DNA from: Lateolabrax maculatus
Taxonomy: Eukaryota; Chordata; Actinopteri; Acropomatiformes; Lateolabracidae
Length of the DNA: 64,000 bases
Direction: 5' to 3'
NCBI GenBank assembly: GCA_031216445.1
Contig: CM062214.1
Span: 23,555,501 to 23,619,500, forward strand
How positions within the stretch are numbered: the stretch's first letter is position 1; every line of letters starts with the position of its first letter. The translations under genes and the position numbers were made by a program. A model generated the notes under the pieces. That model was not told where the DNA came from. It did no database searches and saw only the letters and a program-made list of their open reading frames with translations. Shown here piece by piece: positions 54,874 through 61,083 of the stretch.

Positions 54874-57463
54874 CATTACATGAGGAGTACAGCGAGTGTG
54901 TGAATGTGTTTTGGAGTTTGACCTTTTAATTGATGCCAAAACAAATACCAGTATTTAAGAATGATACAATCCTGATAACAGTTCATTAGCTGATATTCGT
55001 GCTCTTGCCAAAACCAAATAAGCAGATTCCTCGTTATTAAAGCATTGTAATGAAGTAAAATAAATAAATAAATAAATAAATAAAAGAACCTTTTAAAGAT
55101 GAGACTTTTAGTACATATAAGATGACTGGAAAGTAATTTCACAGTAAATTTCACCAGAAATTAAGTGGTAATAACTACTAAAACAAAGACACAAATACAA
55201 AAAAAATTAACTTTTTGGCATCTGTTCACATGTACACTGATATAGACACATATGTGATAAACCAATACATTTTCTCTGTACCTTGATTATCTTTATCTCC
55301 AGCTGTGTGGAGGTGCTGCTGACTGCAGGAGCTGCTGTGGATTCGGCGGCGGCGGGGGGACAGACTCCCCTCTTCCTGGCCTGTGAGGCAGGAAGGCTGG
55401 ACTGTGTCCGGGTCCTGCTGAGCGCCGGAGCCGATCGCTCCCGCACCACCACGGTAAGTCCATGCCGCCTTACTGACCATTGGCCGTACATACGCTGCAG
55501 ATTTAAACATCAGGGATATCATTTTGTTGACTTTGTACACTAAGAAACATGTCATCCTCCATTAATAATGCAGGCAGATCTGCATGTGGTTGGATTCAAA
55601 AAATGCTGCTCCTTAAATTTGAAGATAGCATTTTTTGTTTTGAGATTAAATTTAGATTTTGAGTTACAGCAAAGTGTGTTTTGACGTTTGTGTTTCAGTA
55701 GTGCCGCAATCTGGCCGGTCAGTGTAGTGTCTAAAGTTGACATCTTTCTGGACTGATTTTGTCAGAGGTATTACAGAGTGAAACATATACGCTGATTATA
55801 TGATTGTGTATTTATTTTTTATAATTTCAGGATGCAGGATATGCCACTGTCACCTGCATTAGACAGTTACTCATTTTCTCTTTATTTCTTTATTATTTCT
55901 AGAGTTTTAATGGATAATACTCTCAAATATTAAGGTACAAAATTCAGCTGGATGTATTTCTTCATAGAAGCGAACAGAATCGTCACCTTGTTTCTTCACT
56001 TCTCACATTTTGTCACTAGTTACCAGGCCTCTATATTGTTTCACACCCAGCCTCCTTCACGTAAAGGTTTTAGGTGTTCTCGGGGGTTCGGCTTGATAGT
56101 TGCACGCTAATTGATGTATGAGCTTCCCGGGTCTCCATGGTAACCATAAGGGCCTGTTAGTTGCCGTGGCAGCATGTGATGAGACCCTATATTTAGTTAC
56201 CTGCTTTGTTCCACATTTAGCCTGGCTTCCCTGCTGAGCTCTGAGAGTTGCCAAAGTCTCTATAGCATATCTGACCTCTTCAGCACGGATGTATTTTTAG
56301 ACACCAGAAAATGTTGGCCAGTGTGTTGGGACAAATGTAATGATTTAACATGGAGGGGGAGTCCTAAGCTCGGTTAAGAGAGTATAGTCTGAACGTGCAG
56401 TACAGTCAGAGCTCATTTTTGTCAGTTTTTATCTTTGTTTTATATTTTATCCCGGAGGTTATTGGTGTTCATTTTGGATTTTAAAAAAAGGGTTGAAAAG
56501 GGGATTTCAAAAAAATAACCATACAAAAAATTAGGGTGAAAAGCTCAAATGTTTTAGCTCAAAATCATTTGTTCTGGTCAAAGATTCTGTGTATTTTTCA
56601 GTAAATATCAGTATAAACTGAAAAATGCCTGTTCCTGCTTTTTAAAATGGTTCGCTCAGTTACACTGTGTGCACGTAGTAAATTCGCCCTGTACCCCTCT
56701 GCAGGACGGCTGCACGGCTCTCCACGCTGCGGTGCGCTCAGGACACGTGGACACGCTGCGTCTCCTCCTCTGCCACCCGACTCAGGGCGACCCCACTGTG
56801 ACTCCTGAACCCCCCGCCACCCCGGCACTGCCTGCTGCCCTGCTGAACCAGGCCAACAACGACGGCTGGACGGCTGCACACATGGCTGCTGCCCTGGGCC
56901 TCAAGGTGAGAATGAGCCGCCAAAAAGATGTGATTACAAGGAATGAACTGACTATGTTTAATGTGAAAGGGGTCGCTTACAGGGCTGTAACCACCATTAT
57001 ACACAACACTGCAGAGAACTACCGATCTAATGTTATTCCGCAGGCTATATTATAATGTATAAATGTTTCCACCAGTCTGTGTATTTATGTACACTACACT
57101 GACTCTGTACCTACACTTGTTATAATCGGTCCACTCTATCTCCCACTAATGTCCAGCCCTGCTATCAGTCTCCACAGCGGCAGGCTAATGGGACAGCTGA
57201 CCTTGCTGGCTGAAACGTCCTGCTCAGCTTAAACCAATGCAGGAGACACCAGACCAGACTAGACTAGGCTAGACTGAGTTTCTGACTTGAATATAAATGT
57301 GGAGCAGTCATTGATATGTTCCTTCATAACACACAAGAGCCTGTGTTGCAGAAATGATAATGTATGTGGTTACACACTCTGAAGTGCACAATGTATACAT
57401 GTTTATTACTCACAAAGGTCGTTCAGCAAAGATGATTTTTGGATTGTTATCAAATTGTTTTGT

Positions 57464-57540
<77 letters not shown>

Positions 57541-60500
57541 GAGTGTCTGGAGGTGCTGTGCAGCCACAGTGAACAGGACATCGAAAGGAGAGATAAGTGT
57601 AATCGCACTATTCATGACGTGGCGACTGATGACTGCAAAGATCTACTGGAAAACCTCCGTGAGTCCTTCTGTGTGAGTGTGTCTGTGTGTTTGGGGTTGG
57701 TTATTGCGCCTTAAAGGTGAATTCTGCTTTTGAAACGCTTGTGTCTTATTTTATCATTCTTATCGGTTACAATATAATTTTACTCATGAATGGGTAACAT
57801 GGCGATGTTGACGTGTTGAATTTAGTCCAACATTGCAAAAAACATTTTTTATACATTTTTCTTCCCCTCTAAACTTTAGCAGATGTATGTGTGTTAGTTC
57901 ATTGAAGCACTGGTCGAGCCTTTTGACAATGTTTTTCTTCAACAAATATAGTATAAAGTGTTATAATAATACATCATGTTAGATGAGGAGATTAATTATA
58001 CTTTGGGAATTGTTTTCTCAATGCTACATTGATCTTAGATACTTAGGGGACAAAACAGACATGGTTTACACATTTTCAGTGGCCTAATCTTTTAGAAAAG
58101 CTTCCCAGTACATGACTACTGATCATAGTGATTAACCGGGCAGTTTCTGTAATATAATAACTATCTACAATTATATTGATCAATTTTCTTATTACTTCAA
58201 GGAGGCTGAAAAGCAATAAGGGATACTGATATACATTTTTTGATGTATATACTGATTTATAGGGAAGAAGTTCAACATTAAATCACTGCACCTACTATGA
58301 TGTAGTTTATGTACTGAAGACTGTTTCTTCCTTCCACGTCTCTCCTCCAGACTTGTACCGGGTCCTGGTGCGTCTCCGGTGTTCGGGTGGAGGAGGAGCG
58401 GGGTCCATGTGTCCTGTGGAGGCCCTGGAGGAGGAGGCGAAGGGCGTCACCAGCAGCCAGTTGGTGCTGGGCAGAGTGTCCGTCGACCGGTCGATGCGCT
58501 GGTCCCAGCTGGCCTCCACCCTCAGCCACGCCTTCACCTCCTACCTCCAGATCGTCTGTGGAGAGTCTCAGACGACCAGGGAGGAGGCGCAACGTCCCCC
58601 GCTAGGCCTTGGTCCCGCCAGTATCACCTCCATCCTTATAGGTGAGGAGACCGATGTTTTTATATCCCTCCACCTTTATTTAACTCCCTCTTTCCTTCCT
58701 TGACCCTTTCTTACTCTTCTCCATCTTTGACCCCCTTTTTCCTTTCCTTCTTGTCATCCTCCACCCCTCCATACCCTCCCTTCTCCTTTGTTTCCTTTCC
58801 CCATCTCTTCTCATCTCTTTTTCCCATTTGCTCTTCCTCTCTTACTTTTTCATCACTCATACCTTCTCCTCTCTTGCACTTATTCTTCTTTACCTCCTTT
58901 CCTCTTAATTCTCCTTCTTCACCTTCCCTCTCCTTGTTCTTCTACCTTTCTGGCATCTTTGTCTTCCTCATGTCCCCCTTTCTTATATAGTGTGTTTCCC
59001 TCCTAAAAGTCCTTTCTCCTGCCTTTTTTCTCTACCTTTTTTCTTTTACTTCTTTCTTTCCTTGCTGCCTTCTTTCTTCCCTTCTCTTGGTGACCTCAGT
59101 GGACAGAAAGGACAGATGGAGACGAAGACTTTAGTGATTAAGTGTATTGAGGTTTAAGCTTCTAGTCCTAGTTTACTCTGAACCTGTTCATGTACCCATT
59201 CAACTACAGTGGCTGGCTGCATTTAAATGTGATAAAGAACAGAATAAGGTGTGACTTGTTGGCTGTAGTCTCCCTCTCGTTGTCTCTCACCCTGTTTAAC
59301 TATAGGTTTATGTTGCCAGCGCCTCTCAGTGTAGTGTAAACTTAACACTCTCCTTAAATTAATGGACTGTAGCATAGAGAAGCCTTTTTAAGGTCATGTA
59401 AGGTAAACTGCAGCGGCCATAATGGAGGTCCTCAGCTCTTGGCCAACAGCGTTTGTAAACCGCTGATTGTGTTAGATGAATATCTGTGCTGAAGTTGATG
59501 GGGAAAGAATCACTGATTCATGTTTTGTGTTTGTATAGTTACCTCGAGCTGATCCTTGTACCTGTTCCTGAAGCCATAACCAGACATTAATATACCAGCT
59601 GCAGTATTAAAAGCAACATTGTTCTTTGACTTTGGCATCAACCTGCAAAAGATACAAATATCTGATCTTTAAGTAGCAGGCTAGATAGCAAACCAGCCAA
59701 GTCAGGAAACTATTCTGTGTTTATGCTTAATATGGACTAGTCTTTGTGTCAGTTACCTTGCCTTTAATTATATATATGTGTATATATACACACACACACA
59801 CACTGTATGGCAAGCTTACAGAAACTCTTCTTCAGGTTACTGAGTTGACTGTGTAAATTTGAGGTATACATTTTTAAAATGTGTTAACATAAAACAATGA
59901 ATAAATCAACCTTATTAGTAGAGCCGGGAGATATATCAATAGTTAACCATCTATGGCTAAAACTAATGCAGTATAATACAATAACCTTGCAATAAACCCT
60001 TCATGATGGTTAAGATGTTCACGGTTTCAGAGGCTGTAGTTTGGGCACTACTTTAGTTTGTGTTATACTGAGAGATTGATATTAATGGGGTGGACAACAT
60101 TTTAGAAACACCTGTCTGTATATCGCTGTAGAATTCAACAGCACCATGAAGTACAGCCTCCACAATGATCAAACAGTTCATCAACACATCTCTAAAACAG
60201 GATTGAAGGTAGGGCTGTTGTATTATACTGCATTAGTTTTATCTTAGTGTTCCCTTATAAACTGACAACTGAGATTATATTAATCTATTGAATCAAAACC
60301 AATGTGAAATTTGATTTTCTCATAACTGACTGAATATAACTGAATATAATTTGTGTTTTCACTGTCAGGCCTCTACAGTTTAATGTGAAGCGGCTCCCCG
60401 TATGTTCAGCTGGGACAGGATGTATAGTGTCAGATGAGACAGTATTTGTTTGGCTGATGGTCAGCGCTTCACACACACGATACTGTTTTTCTTGATGAAT

Positions 60501-61044
60501 AATTCATCTGCTGGTGCATATGTTGCTTCTGTGTCTGTTTTTCTGGTGATCAAATGTCATCAGTGATTGGTAGGTTCTCCTCGACTACAGGCTGGTTTGG
60601 GGTTAGAGTTACGTGTGTGTGTGTGTGTGTGTGTGTGTTGCAGTGAAGGTCCGTCCCAGACAAAAAAAAGGAAATCGATGGCCTCAAAGGCCAAAGACTG
60701 CTTCTCTCTCTGCCTCAGTCTCTCCTGTTTGTTCTTTACATCTCTGTATAACACATTTACTATCTCTCCCACTGTTACTGTCAACAATGGAAAAGACTGG
60801 TTTGTGTGCGTGTGTGTGTTTTGGGGATGAAAGAAAGCAGTAGCAGTGGAGGGATGCATAATGGATGAGGTGGGAGGGGGGGCTGGGACGGAGGGAGGCG
60901 AGGAAGATGCCAATTTAGGAGAAAATGTCTGTCTTCTGTGTCAATCGGGATCAAACTGCAGACATCCAGACACTCTTTGGTGTCTGGCTTTGTGTCTGCA
61001 TGCGTCTCATTTGCCTCAGCATGTCTACATATATTTTTCATCCT

Positions 61045-61083
<39 letters not shown>

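Noticed and set aside
58700..59006. Open frames in the pyrimidine-rich stretch after exon 10
   Set aside because: Ser/Leu/Phe/Pro-only translations are caused by CT composition; no homology is apparent.
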